Source of the DNA: CAZKUN01 sp964555935
GTDB lineage: Bacteria > Armatimonadota > Zipacnadia > Zipacnadales > VGFC01
NCBI GenBank assembly: GCA_964555935.1
Contig: CAZKUN010000087.1
Span: 1-32,682, forward strand
Direction of reading: 5' to 3'
Length of the DNA: 32,682 bases
Under the pieces are notes generated by a model that was not told where the DNA came from, did no database searches, and saw only the letters and a program-made list of their open reading frames with translations. A program made the translations under genes and the position numbers. Positions within the stretch are counted from its first letter, which is position 1. Each line of letters begins with the position of its first letter. Positions 16,199-26,000 of this stretch are shown piece by piece.

Positions 16199-17778
16199 GC
16201 CTCACCCGGAGGGTCGGTAGCGGGGAGTTCAAGAACGAAGTGCGCGCCAGGCTTGCGCTCGCGGAGGAAGCTTAGCTTGCCGCCCATCAGGCGCGCAAGC
16301 CGGTCGGCAATCGTCAGTCCCAATCCGAGGCCCGGAACAAATGGGGGCTCAGACGGCAGGCCCCAGTACAATGGGCAGAAGATCTTGTGAGCGATGTCAT
16401 CCGCGATGCCCGGCCCATCGTCGGAGATCTCAAACAACATCCGATCTCCATCGCGACGCGCGCGAATATCCACCGTCGCGGTGCCTGGATGAAACGTCTC
16501 CGAGTTGCGCAGCATAGCCTCGAAGATCAGCACGACCAACTGCTCGTCTGCCAGGAGCGCTTCCGCATCATCGTCTATCGCGAACCGCACCGCCGGCCCC
16601 GCGCCGGGGAACCGACCGACCACGACCTCGACTTGCCTCGCGAGAGCGGCGACACTGATGGGCTCCGGCTCCATCAGCACGCGCTGGGTGGCCGCCTTCT
16701 CGGCGGTGACCACGGCGCGGAAATAGTAATCCTGGCGCTCGGAGCTGAACATGATCTCGTCGGCGGCCCCCTGCTGCTTCTCGTTGAGCGGGCCATGCAT
16801 CCGGAGCGACAGGAGTTCCGCCTGGCCAAGAATAGGCGTCATCGGCGCGCGCAAGTCGTGGTGAGCTGCCGACAAGAACGATGGGCGAGGCGCGTCGTAG
16901 CGCTCGACGGGCGGCAACATCGTCTTCTCTTGGGGGAACGTCTCTCTTCCGCCGCGCGCGGCATCGTGTAGCTGCCGGCACGACACGATCTCAAACCCCT
17001 GTTCAGCCGCGTAGCCCAGCAGCAACTCGACAGTACGGACATCCGAACTCATGCGGTAGAGCGACCACGGGTGGAACGCGAACTGACAGACTCGCAGTCG
17101 CGCATCGAGAACGTAATCCATCGCGGCTTCGTAGACCGCGAACTCATCCTCTGGCGATCCCGGCGGCGCGGTAGGATGCCCAAAGGGCACGACCGGAGGC
17201 CAACTCACGGTAGCCGGCGTGTAGCCCTTGAGGACGTTGTCATGCCAAAACTGCGCGGGGATTTCCAACAGATCCGCGCGCTCGTAAGCACCGTGCCAGT
17301 AGGGCTGCGTCAGAGGAGCAGGCACGGTCTCGCCCGGCCCGCGCCCGTCCGAGCGGATGAAGCAAATGCCGACATCGTGCAAGAACCGCAGCAGCGCGGT
17401 CTGGCCTATCAGGCCGTCCGCGTAGGCGCCCGGAGCCGTAAGACCGATGGCCTCGCGACCGAAGATCTCCCGGATCAGCTCGATAGGCCGTTCGATCTCG
17501 GCTCGGGTAGCAAGATCGATCGTATCCGCCGCAGGGGCGCGCTTCAGCGGCACGTGCGAGTGAGTGTGGGACTGGATATCGAAGAGGTCGTCGTCCAGGA
17601 TCTCCCTGAATTGGTCGGGAGCCTGCTCAAGCAACCGGGTGACGATGAAGAACGTGGCGGGAGCGTGATGTCTGCGATGCGCGGCTGCGACGGCACGCGT
17701 CGCGGGGACGGAGACCGCGGGGTCCGACTCGACGTCGTACGCAGCAACGTACATCGGTCGTCGGTCTGCCTCAGACAC
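16195..17778 (-). CDS. Polysaccharide deacetylase-histidine kinase fusion
   Basis: A 527-residue protein in one uninterrupted frame. Residues ~8-275 form a NodB-like polysaccharide deacetylase: AAYDVESDP (Asp15, Glu17, Asp19), APATFFIVTRLLE, HTHSH (His71, His75) for the metal, TAPGAY at 114-119 where motif 3 usually has Arg, and FAFHPWSL (His236). Residues ~300-525 form a histidine kinase: H-box HHDLRAP (His307 the likely phosphoacceptor), N-box with Asn425, G1 box DDGPGI (453-458), and G2 box GLGLGLTI (483-490). No signal peptide or membrane helix is visible. The gene follows pyrE by 68 bases and overlaps the membrane protein gene by 4. No response regulator is nearby. A sensor whose input domain is a deacetylase or deacetylase-like glycan binder is my inference. 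Confidence 0.88.
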   Translation of the reverse strand: MSEADRRPMYVAAYDVESDPAVSVPATRAVAAAHRRHHAPATFFIVTRLLEQAPDQFREILDDDLFDIQSHTHSHVPLKRAPAADTIDLATRAEIERPIELIREIFGREAIGLTAPGAYADGLIGQTALLRFLHDVGICFIRSDGRGPGETVPAPLTQPYWHGAYERADLLEIPAQFWHDNVLKGYTPATVSWPPVVPFGHPTAPPGSPEDEFAVYEAAMDYVLDARLRVCQFAFHPWSLYRMSSDVRTVELLLGYAAEQGFEIVSCRQLHDAARGGRETFPQEKTMLPPVERYDAPRPSFLSAAHHDLRAPMTPILGQAELLSLRMHGPLNEKQQGAADEIMFSSERQDYYFRAVVTAEKAATQRVLMEPEPISVAALARQVEVVVGRFPGAGPAVRFAIDDDAEALLADEQLVVLIFEAMLRNSETFHPGTATVDIRARRDGDRMLFEISDDGPGIADDIAHKIFCPLYWGLPSEPPFVPGLGLGLTIADRLARLMGGKLSFLRERKPGAHFVLELPATDPPGEA

Positions 17779-17846
17779 TGCAACACTCCCATGCGGGAAT
17801 ACTGGGACGACTCCACGAGCGATAACTCGGCGGGGTCCCCCCCGCT

Positions 17847-18455
17847 CTACCCGTGGCGGCGCGAGCTGACGAAGTCGAGAGCCGTCGCAATCTGCTCCTG
17901 GCTGACCTTCCCGCTGGCGCCAAGATACTCCAACAGCTCGGTGATCGTGGCCATGGCGTGGAGCTTTAGGCCCTTGGGCTTGAGGACGTCCCCGCCGCCT
18001 TGCTCGCGATCGATCACGACGAGTACATCCTCCACCACCAGACCTGCGGCGCGCAGCGGCTCCGCCGCCTCGACCTTGCTGCCGCCGGAGGTGATCACGT
18101 CGTCGATTACGAGGACGCGCTGACCCTCCTCGAACTTACCCTCAACCTGATGACGGGTGCCGTAGGCCTTCGGCTTATCGCGCGCGTAGACGAGGGGCAG
18201 ATCAGCTTCCAGCGAGACGGCAACGCCAATCGGCAGGGCTGCGTACGGGATACCTGTGATGACGTCAAACTCGAACTCACCGAGCCGCTCTGCAATCATC
18301 GACGCCAGCAACCTGAGCGTTTTCGGCTCGCCAACGAGAACGCGCAGGTCGATGTAAATCGGAGCGATGGAGCCGTCTTTGAGCGTGAACTCGCCAAAGC
18401 GAATGCACCCCGCTTCGTAGAGCGCGTCGGCGAGTTTTGCGATGTCGGTGGCCAT
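17847..18455 (-). CDS. pyrE: Orotate phosphoribosyltransferase
   Basis: A 202-residue protein with the PRPP-binding signature VLVIDDVITSGGSK, the N-terminal FGEFTLKDGSIAPIYIDLR typical of PyrE, and the catalytic-loop region YARDKPKAYGTRHQVEG. It makes orotidine 5'-phosphate from orotate and PRPP in the cytoplasm (UMP synthesis). Length fits the family. It lies 12 bases after the DegT-type aminotransferase and 68 bases before the deacetylase-kinase fusion, all on the minus strand. No other pyrimidine gene is here, so it may be part of the run by chance. Confidence 0.93.
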   Translation of the reverse strand: MATDIAKLADALYEAGCIRFGEFTLKDGSIAPIYIDLRVLVGEPKTLRLLASMIAERLGEFEFDVITGIPYAALPIGVAVSLEADLPLVYARDKPKAYGTRHQVEGKFEEGQRVLVIDDVITSGGSKVEAAEPLRAAGLVVEDVLVVIDREQGGGDVLKPKGLKLHAMATITELLEYLGASGKVSQEQIATALDFVSSRRHG

Positions 18456-18467
18456 TGCTTCTCCCTA

Positions 18468-19610
18468 TCAAGCGAAACGCGACGCAGCCTGATTCAGTTT
18501 CTCTCCGAGCGCTCGGTAGTCGTCATTCTCGCCGCCCGTGCCCATGAGCATGAGGCGGGGCATCAGGTCCTCGGCAACCGGGCAGAGACCCTCGCTGTAG
18601 TCCATCTCCCGCGAGGCGTGCGGGCAGTAGACGGGGCAGCCCTTGCCGTATGCGATCGGTTCGCTCAGACAGTCCTGCAGGTAGGCAGGTTTCTGGATAT
18701 ACCCAAAGTAGATCGACACGCCCAGCTCGGAGCAGGCGGCCTTGAATTCGTCGTAGTCGATGCCGACCTTATCGCCCTCGAACACGGGGCACCACAGATG
18801 CGCGGCGTGGGTGCGATCCTCGGGCACGTGCTGTGGGACGATCCAGTCGAAGTCGGCAATCGCCTCATCCATGATCGCCGCGTTCTCCACGCAGCGATCG
18901 ACGTAACCCCTCGCGCGACCGAGCTGGACTATCCCAACCGCGGCGATCAGTTCATTCATGCGGTAGTTCCAGCCGATGACATCTGGCACGGTGCCGAAGG
19001 TGCAGATCTTCTCCATCCCCTCGCGCACGTCCGGCGACTTCATCAGCGCCATGCCACCGTCGCCAAGACCCAACTGCTTCGACTGCTGGAAGCTGAAGGT
19101 GCCGACGTCACCAATCGTGCCGGCATACTGGCCCTTGTATTGCGCGTAAATGGCGTGAGCGCAGTCCTCAAAGACCATCAACCCGTGCTTCGCGGCGATC
19201 GCGTTGATCTCATCCATGTCCGCCGGCAAGCCCCACAGGTGCGTGACCCAGATGGCCTTGGTGCGGTCAGTGATTAGCGCTTCGAGCTTAGTTGGGTCGA
19301 TGTTGTGCGTGTCGCGTTGCACGTCGCAGTAGACGGGGATCCCGTTGTGATACATGACCGAGATCGCCGCGAACGCGACCATCGGATCGACAATGACCTC
19401 ATCACCAGGACAAACGCCCGCCGCGGCAATGGCGGCATGCATCAGCGCCATGGCGTTTGAGCCTGCCAGCGCCAGGGGCGAGTCGAATTCCTGAGCGAAG
19501 CGATTCTCGAACTCGGGGACCTGCGCTCCACCGATTGAGCAGAGATTTCCACTGTCGAGAGCTGTCTTGACTTGGGCAAGATCCTCGTCGTCGAAGTATC
19601 GCCACGCCAT
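18468..19610 (-). CDS. DegT/DnrJ/EryC1/StrS family PLP-dependent aminotransferase
   Basis: A 380-residue type I fold aminotransferase of the sugar/nucleotide-sugar DegT family. The PLP lysine is Lys178 in TFSFQQSKQLGLGDGG, with Asp149 in VFEDCAHAI and GSNAM near residue 51 for phosphate contact. Such enzymes put an amino group on keto-sugars of NDP-sugars, inosose or antibiotics. The start at 19610 has GAGGTG upstream. It heads a minus-strand run with pyrE, the deacetylase-kinase fusion and the GT-C-like protein, so an amino-sugar role in an envelope glycan is possible but only inferred. A 193-base divergent gap separates it from the GH123-like gene. Confidence 0.9.
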   Translation of the reverse strand: MAWRYFDDEDLAQVKTALDSGNLCSIGGAQVPEFENRFAQEFDSPLALAGSNAMALMHAAIAAAGVCPGDEVIVDPMVAFAAISVMYHNGIPVYCDVQRDTHNIDPTKLEALITDRTKAIWVTHLWGLPADMDEINAIAAKHGLMVFEDCAHAIYAQYKGQYAGTIGDVGTFSFQQSKQLGLGDGGMALMKSPDVREGMEKICTFGTVPDVIGWNYRMNELIAAVGIVQLGRARGYVDRCVENAAIMDEAIADFDWIVPQHVPEDRTHAAHLWCPVFEGDKVGIDYDEFKAACSELGVSIYFGYIQKPAYLQDCLSEPIAYGKGCPVYCPHASREMDYSEGLCPVAEDLMPRLMLMGTGGENDDYRALGEKLNQAASRFA

Positions 19611-19803
19611 GGGTAACGCACCTCAATGCTGCGAGTCAGTTTGAAGGCCAAAACGGCCCCGTGGGCACCGGGCGGTTCGTCCCGCTAGGAAGGCATCCCT
19701 TCATCTCAATCGCGGGCCCATGCTGCAGGCGGCGGCGCAGGACCTGGTGTGGTACTGGACGAAGCACAGTGGCAGAACGCTGCTCATGTAGGAGAGACAC
19801 CTC
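19611..19803. other. Divergent intergenic region between DegT and GH123-like genes
   Basis: This 193-base gap should hold the promoters of both genes, but I see no convincing -35/-10 pair on either strand. A short frame ending at a TAG just before the GH123 ribosome-binding site encodes a stretch AAAQDLVWYWTKHSG that resembles no known peptide; it may be chance. Confidence 0.4.
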
Positions 19804-22800
19804 ATGGTTCACGTCCGTCTTCCCAAGTGCGTCATCAGCGCGCTGCTACTGATCGTCGCTGCCGCCGGCAGCTCCCCTACCCAGGAATGGGCATTCGACT
19901 TCGGGACGCCAGCGTCGCCGACCCGCGAGGGCTTCACCAAGGTCACCAAGGCGGACGTGTTCTCGCCCGCCGCGGGGCACGGCTTCGAGTCGGCCGAAGG
20001 CCTCATTGAAGTCGACCGTAGCGGCAGTTACTGGCCCGAGAAACAGCCCCACCCGACGGATGCGGACCGGGCGAAGAAGTACGGCGACTACCGGATCTCA
20101 TCCTTCACCACCTGTGACTTGGTCGAGGGTACCCAGGACAACGCGTTCATCCTGGGAGCGCCCGACGGCGAATACGAAGTCTGGGCAGTGGTGAGTGATC
20201 CGGCGGAGGCCCCGCCTCACTTCCAGATCAGCGCCAACGGTGAGGCGAAACACGCCGTCCGCGTCGCCCGGCGGGGCTTCGTATTCATCGAGCCCTTCAA
20301 GGCGCTGGCCGAGGGCAGCGAATTGCGGATCGAACTCACGGGGCCTCACGGTTGGATTCTAAGCGCCCTGGTGGTGGGCAAGCCGGGGGCCGATCTCGAC
20401 AAGCTCACGTCCGATATGGAGCGTGACATCTTCTTCGAGTACGGCGACCGCGTCGACGACTGGAAGCAGCTCCCGCAAGAGCCGCGGAATCCCGCGCCCG
20501 AACTCACCGCGGAAGAGACAGCCCGGGGTTACGTCGTCTTCTCACAGGACTACACGGTCAAGATCCACCCATTCAGCAATCCCGAACGTCGGGACATCGA
20601 TCGCCCACTCACCGCCTTCGCCACGCCCGGCGAGTTCGAGCCGGCCACGGCGGCAATCTACCCGGTCAGGGACCTCGGCGCGGTTGACGTCCAGGTGACC
20701 GATTTTGCGGCCGACGACGGCGGCACGATCTCGCGAGACCGGGTGGAAGTCGGTGTGGTCCGCTGCGTGCCGCAGCGTCGGGGCTCCGCGCGAGGCCCGA
20801 CGGGGCCATACACGATCGAGCCGGAGATGATCGAGCCGACCGGCAGCCGCGTCGCCCGCGTTAAGGCGGACGAGACCAAGCAGTGGTGGTTCACGGTCAA
20901 CGTGCCGGGCGACGCGAAGCCCGGACGCTACCGCGCCGAAGTGACCTTCACCCCGGAGGCTGCCCCGCCGGTCGCCGTCGAGTGGCGCCTCCTGGTCTTG
21001 CCGACTGATCTGGCCAAACTCGCCGACCGCCACTGGGGCACGTGGCTTGACAGTTTCCCGCCGCTAGGTGGTCTGCGCGGGCCGGAGCGCCGGGGCCGCA
21101 ACACGCCCGAGGAACGAGACCGCATCGCCCGGCTGGAGATGGAAGACTTCCGCGACCACGGCTTTGACGTGGCGATTCTCGAGTGCAGCAGCATGAGGGT
21201 CGCCGAGAACCCCGACGGCACTTTCGCGTATGACATCGGCGTCGTGCGAAATCAGATGGAGTATCTGAAGATCCTCGGCGAGCAAGCCGTCGTCCCAATC
21301 TGCTTCGAGTATCTCTGCCGCGCCATCGAAAACCGCTACGCGGACGAGCCCGAAGGCGAGCATGTCGCCGGTAACTTCAGTCCCAAGGCCCGACAGGCCA
21401 TCGTCGGGCTGGTCGAGTACCTGGAATCCGAGCGCAAGGCGAACAACTGGCCTCGCTTCCTGTACCTGCCGATCGATGAGCCCGGTAACAGCAAGACCGA
21501 CAACCGGATGACATTCGGAAAGAACGTCCTCGAGATGGTTCAGTCCGTCCCCGGCGCCGAGACGGCATGCACCATCACCGCTCAGGGAGTGCAGCAACTC
21601 GGCGACCGCGTCAACACGCGCATCTACGCCCGGGGCCACGTAAACGAAGACGTCGCGCGACGCGACGCGGCCAACGGTTTCCCCTACTGGTATTACGCCA
21701 ACGGCATGTTGTACGGCGCCAGCACGATCGCGAGCCGCGGCACGCCGGGCCTCGATTTCCTGCGGTCGGGGGCCGAGTGCGCGACGGGCTGGGGCTTCGC
21801 GGCATTCCACAACAACCCATACAACGACCTTGACGGCACGCACCCCGACTGGAGCGTGCTGCTGCCCGGTCCTGACGAGCCCAAGCCGACGATCTACTGG
21901 GAGCTGTGCCGCGAAGGCATCGACGACTGCCGCTACGTTGCCACATTGCAGGACGCAATCGCCAAGGCCGGCAACAGTGCTGCGGCGGCGCGCGCCCAGG
22001 CCGTTCTCGAGCCGCTCTTGGATCCCCACGCCCTGAAGATCGACCGTGAGGCCGCATTCCACCGCTACAGGTGGCAAGTCGCCCGCGAGATCATGAACAT
22101 CTCGGCGCAGACCGACCTGACGCCGAGCGTTGCCTTCACCGCCGTCGCGTCCGCGTCGCCGATGGATGAGGTGCTGGAGGACAACATCATCGAGAACCCC
22201 TCATTTGAGGACGGCCCGCAAGAAGACGGCCTTCCCGGCTGGCCCTACCCCTTCACCGATCCCTTCACCGAAGACGGCAAGAAGCCGGCGGGAGCCATCT
22301 CCGTCTCCGAGGAGATGCCTCACCACGGGCGATACTCGCTCAAATGGGACCTGTCCAAATCGGAGGGGCTCGGATCGATCTACGGGCGCAGCCGCTGGCT
22401 GATCATCAACGTGCAGGTAGCGCAGGAGCTGGTCCCCGAGTTGCGTGGCCGCCGAGTGCGGATCGGGATGTGGCTGAGGACGAACGGGGGCACGATCATC
22501 CCCGGGTTCCAACTGCGCATGTCCGGCACGCGCGATGGCGAGTTCACGTTCCTGGAGGGCATTCCTTACCGAGGCGGGTTGCAGGATCCTGTGATGTGGA
22601 ATCGGTTCGAGGCCGAAGGCGTCATCATCCCGGAGACCGAGAAGATCGACATCCACATCCCCTGCAAGATCCCGGATGATCCCGAGATTCGCGATCAGGG
22701 ACTGTTCTACATCGATGAGGTCTCCATCCGCCCGATCAAGCCCATCCCGGTGATGATCGACACGCCGCTGGAGGAGCTGTACGTGGGCGAGCCGCTGCGA

Positions 22801-23040
22801 TGGAGCGCGGCGACGCCCACCGAGTCCGAACGGCTGACGGTTGCTCTCATGCGTGGGGATGAGCCAGTAGAAGAGACGGTGATGGACAAGCCGGAATTGG
22901 AGACTGAGGGCGCGTTCTCGACGGACGATCTCGCCCCCGGCATTTATCGCCTGCAAGCAGTCGCCAGGCCCGTCGACGACGCCGAAACGAAGGCCGCCTG
23001 GCGCGATGTCATCGTCGCGCCGGATCCATTCGCCTGGTAG
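19804..23040 (+). CDS. Large secreted GH123-like glycoside hydrolase (DUF4091-type) with C-terminal CBM
   Basis: A 1078-residue exported protein. A signal peptide (ALLLIVAAAGSSP) is followed by a malectin-like or lyase-associated beta domain (residues ~27-195, FDFGTPASPTREGF). A GH123-N-like beta region comes next (~240-400), then a TIM barrel from ~405. It contains YLPIDEP with Asp558-Glu559 as candidate catalytic pair (substrate-assisted GH123 enzymes use Asp-Glu). The DUF4091-type ending WELCREGIDDCRYVATLQDA is clear. After ~790 comes a carbohydrate-binding module (NIIENPSFEDGP...FYIDEVSIRP) and a final Ig-like domain. It probably acts on GalNAc-containing or related glycans. GGAGAG sits before ATG 19804; it faces the LamG hydrolase convergently with a 26-base gap. 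Confidence 0.78.
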   Translation: MVHVRLPKCVISALLLIVAAAGSSPTQEWAFDFGTPASPTREGFTKVTKADVFSPAAGHGFESAEGLIEVDRSGSYWPEKQPHPTDADRAKKYGDYRISSFTTCDLVEGTQDNAFILGAPDGEYEVWAVVSDPAEAPPHFQISANGEAKHAVRVARRGFVFIEPFKALAEGSELRIELTGPHGWILSALVVGKPGADLDKLTSDMERDIFFEYGDRVDDWKQLPQEPRNPAPELTAEETARGYVVFSQDYTVKIHPFSNPERRDIDRPLTAFATPGEFEPATAAIYPVRDLGAVDVQVTDFAADDGGTISRDRVEVGVVRCVPQRRGSARGPTGPYTIEPEMIEPTGSRVARVKADETKQWWFTVNVPGDAKPGRYRAEVTFTPEAAPPVAVEWRLLVLPTDLAKLADRHWGTWLDSFPPLGGLRGPERRGRNTPEERDRIARLEMEDFRDHGFDVAILECSSMRVAENPDGTFAYDIGVVRNQMEYLKILGEQAVVPICFEYLCRAIENRYADEPEGEHVAGNFSPKARQAIVGLVEYLESERKANNWPRFLYLPIDEPGNSKTDNRMTFGKNVLEMVQSVPGAETACTITAQGVQQLGDRVNTRIYARGHVNEDVARRDAANGFPYWYYANGMLYGASTIASRGTPGLDFLRSGAECATGWGFAAFHNNPYNDLDGTHPDWSVLLPGPDEPKPTIYWELCREGIDDCRYVATLQDAIAKAGNSAAAARAQAVLEPLLDPHALKIDREAAFHRYRWQVAREIMNISAQTDLTPSVAFTAVASASPMDEVLEDNIIENPSFEDGPQEDGLPGWPYPFTDPFTEDGKKPAGAISVSEEMPHHGRYSLKWDLSKSEGLGSIYGRSRWLIINVQVAQELVPELRGRRVRIGMWLRTNGGTIIPGFQLRMSGTRDGEFTFLEGIPYRGGLQDPVMWNRFEAEGVIIPETEKIDIHIPCKIPDDPEIRDQGLFYIDEVSIRPIKPIPVMIDTPLEELYVGEPLRWSAATPTESERLTVALMRGDEPVEETVMDKPELETEGAFSTDDLAPGIYRLQAVARPVDDAETKAAWRDVIVAPDPFAW

Positions 23041-23066
23041 ACTGCCGTCGTCCCCTCAGCCGTCGG

Positions 23067-26000
23067 CTACGGAGTCACCCTAATCCGGCGCTCCGCCGTC
23101 CGGCCTGACGCCAACTCCGTGGCGCGAACCGTCCAGCGCCCAGTCAGGTCGGGCCACGCCGTGTCGAGGGTCAGCGAAAGCTCTCCCCCAGCCGCGCCGT
23201 AATGCCCGCTGTACTCGGCCAGCCGCCCCGCCGGGTCCACGATGTCGATCCGGACTGGGATGACAGCCGACATGGGGTTCCGGTCATCGCCCAAGACACG
23301 AACGGACACGTCGGCCTGCCCGCCGCGCTTGATCCGCGCCGGGGCCTCGATCTGAACGCGATCGATGGCCTGGTCGGTGACCATGTATACGGTCCCCGCG
23401 CCTGGGCCGAAGTCCGCGTCGAACGCGATTCCACCCGGCTGAGCTTGCGTGACCACGGCCTCATGCGCGAGGAGGTCATACACGTTGCCGCCGGCGTGGT
23501 TGATCGACAGCGTCGCGCTGCTGGGCAAGCCCTTCTCCATCACCAGCCCGTGCTGGCCAACGTAGTTTCCGAACTCGCGGCTGTCGTTGACCGCGAAGAG
23601 GTAGTCAGTCGCGCCGGACTCGCGGCAGCGGACGACGACCTCCGGGTTCGATGAGTCCGCATGGCGCTGGTAGAAGTCGTCCAACTCGCTCCGCAGCGCG
23701 ACCGCCATGGCCTGGAGAGCGGCCTTGTCCTCGTCGGCCTTCTTCGTCCGTTTGTAGGCCGACAGGAGGATGTCGGGCATGATGGCCGGGCAGACATCCT
23801 CGTCGGCAACGATGAGTCCACCGTTGTCCTGGAACTCAATGATGCGTTTCAGAACGCCTTCGGTCAGCACGTCGCAGCCGGGCATGACGAGGACCTTGAA
23901 GTCATTGAGCCCGTCACGCAGGACTGTTTCGTCATACACGATACGCGGCTGGAGCTGCGCCCACTGCAGGACCAGATGCGCGTCGGCTTCCCAGCTCTGA
24001 CTCCAGCCGTGAGTGCCGCGCCCCGCAAAGGCCTGCGACGCGAAGCTCTCGAGGAGCGCCACGTCCGCCTTCCGATCGGGGACCTGCAAGAGCGTCGGGC
24101 CCAGCGGCCGGACCACCGTCCGGGTCAGCTCGCCGAGGACTTCCTTCGTCTGTGGATGGGTGTAGCGGTATCCGCCCGGCCCCGCATCAACCAGCGAGCC
24201 CCAGCCGTGGTACATGATCCCACGAATCGGCCGCGAGATCTTCGACCAGAACGCCTCGCGCATGTGGTCGGGGGAGATGGTGATGAACCGCGCGTCGGGG
24301 ATGTCCTTCTCCCACTGCACGTAGTCGGCTTCATCCTCCGGCAGGTCCGGCGCCGTCCCAGTCCGGTACCAGATGACCTGGGTCATCTTCATGACTTGTT
24401 GCCCGGGCTGCCCATCAGCCATGGCGAACAACTCGTCCGTGGCCTGGCCGATCTTGATCGGGTCCGGGTACGAGTAGGTCCACTGCGACGCCACGTCAAC
24501 CTCGCCGCCGCTGCCCCAGACGCTGGGCACGCGAACCGCGGGATCAAAGAACGTCCAGAGGTCATCGCGCCCGGTCGATTTCAGCCCGTTGTGCGTCTGC
24601 GTGTGGAGGTTGTTCCACCCATCGCCGCCCTTCCAAAACCACCGGTAAAACGTCAGGAGAGGGTCGTCGTCGGGGATCACCCGGTTGTTGGGGAAGTCAG
24701 GGAGCGTCGAGTACCGGACGCCGCTTTTGCTCGCGGCTTGCGTGGGGATGTCGTAACCCGCAAACTCCCGGAACGCCTCGCGGTCGTGGTCATGGAAGCA
24801 GAGACTCGTGCCGTCTCGAATCTCTGAGTGAATCAGCGACGACTGCAGGCCCGGGAAATCGCCGTACGAATTCGCGACGGAGGCCCCGACGTTGTAGGCG
24901 AATTCCTGCGCCGCTTCGAAGTTGCCGCAGATGTTGTCCTTGTCATACGGCTCGCCGTTGCGGTCGACTCTGACGTACTCCTCAAGCAGCTTCTCATTCC
25001 GCGCTAGCCACCGTCCGGGATACACGTACACGGCTCCACCGACGCCGTTTACGAGGTGTTCGTCGAGTTGCTTGGCGTATTGGTCGACCTGCCCCGCGGC
25101 CATCGCCTCCGTCGGCTCGCCCGCCTCCCAGACCTTCCCGTAGTCGACGAGGTGTACCAACTTGTGCGTGAAGCCAATCTCCTTCAGCGTCTCGAAGTCG
25201 CCGCCGCCCCACATGAGGACCGGCATCTGGTTGGGCAGCGGCCGTGGGACGATGTGGAACGGGATCGTGCCCTCCACGGCGTAGTCCCGGTCCTCGCCCG
25301 TCGCCGAGACATCCACATCCCAGCCATAGCTGTCTGGCCGCATGGCTGTGTCGATCGGGACTGGTATCGCGTAGCTGCCGCCCACGTCCAAGTCCGGGAG
25401 ACTGATGAGTAGCTCCCCGTCATCCACGCCGCTCAGGCAGATGACCGCCTCCACATCGGTGAGCGCCTTGCCCGCATCGTTCGTGATGATGATCGGAATG
25501 CTGATGTCTTCTTCCATCCGGACGAACGCGCACCGAGCGCCAGGCTCCGCTTCGATCTCAAGCGACCCGGTGAAGAAGGGCACCACGCCGCTGGATATCC
25601 GCACCTGATCGATGAAACCCGGGAACCCCACGTGCGTGCTTCCGTGCCGGTCGCCGATGGCGAACCCATAGACTCCCGGACTGACCGGGCCGCGCCCCTC
25701 GTGCGTCGTCTTGCCGATGCGCGTCCCGTTAAGGAAGAAGCGCCCCGTGCCGGCGCCGTCGTACGTGAAGGCCACGTGGTACCACTCGTCGGGCAGCACG
25801 TCCACGTCGCTCGACGTGTACTGCGCCGAATCATCGCCATAGCCCAAGAAAGCGATCACTCTCACGCGGTTCTCGCCCGCACGACTTAGGTAGAGGCAGT
25901 AATCGTTGTTTGCGGTTGGCGCGTCGTTGGCGTAGTAGTAGTACTTCTTGTCGATGATCACGGCTCGCGCCTGGTCATACATCTCTGGCCTCGGCTTGAA

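Noticed and set aside
18000..19277. 425-residue plus-strand open frame antisense to pyrE and DegT
   Set aside because: pyrE and DegT motifs on the minus strand are beyond doubt; the frame has no ribosome-binding site or recognisable domain.
19719..19792. Short reading frame before the GH123-like gene (MLQAAAQDLVWYWTKHSG...)
   Set aside because: No clear ribosome-binding site and no match to known leaders; it may be chance or a gene remnant.
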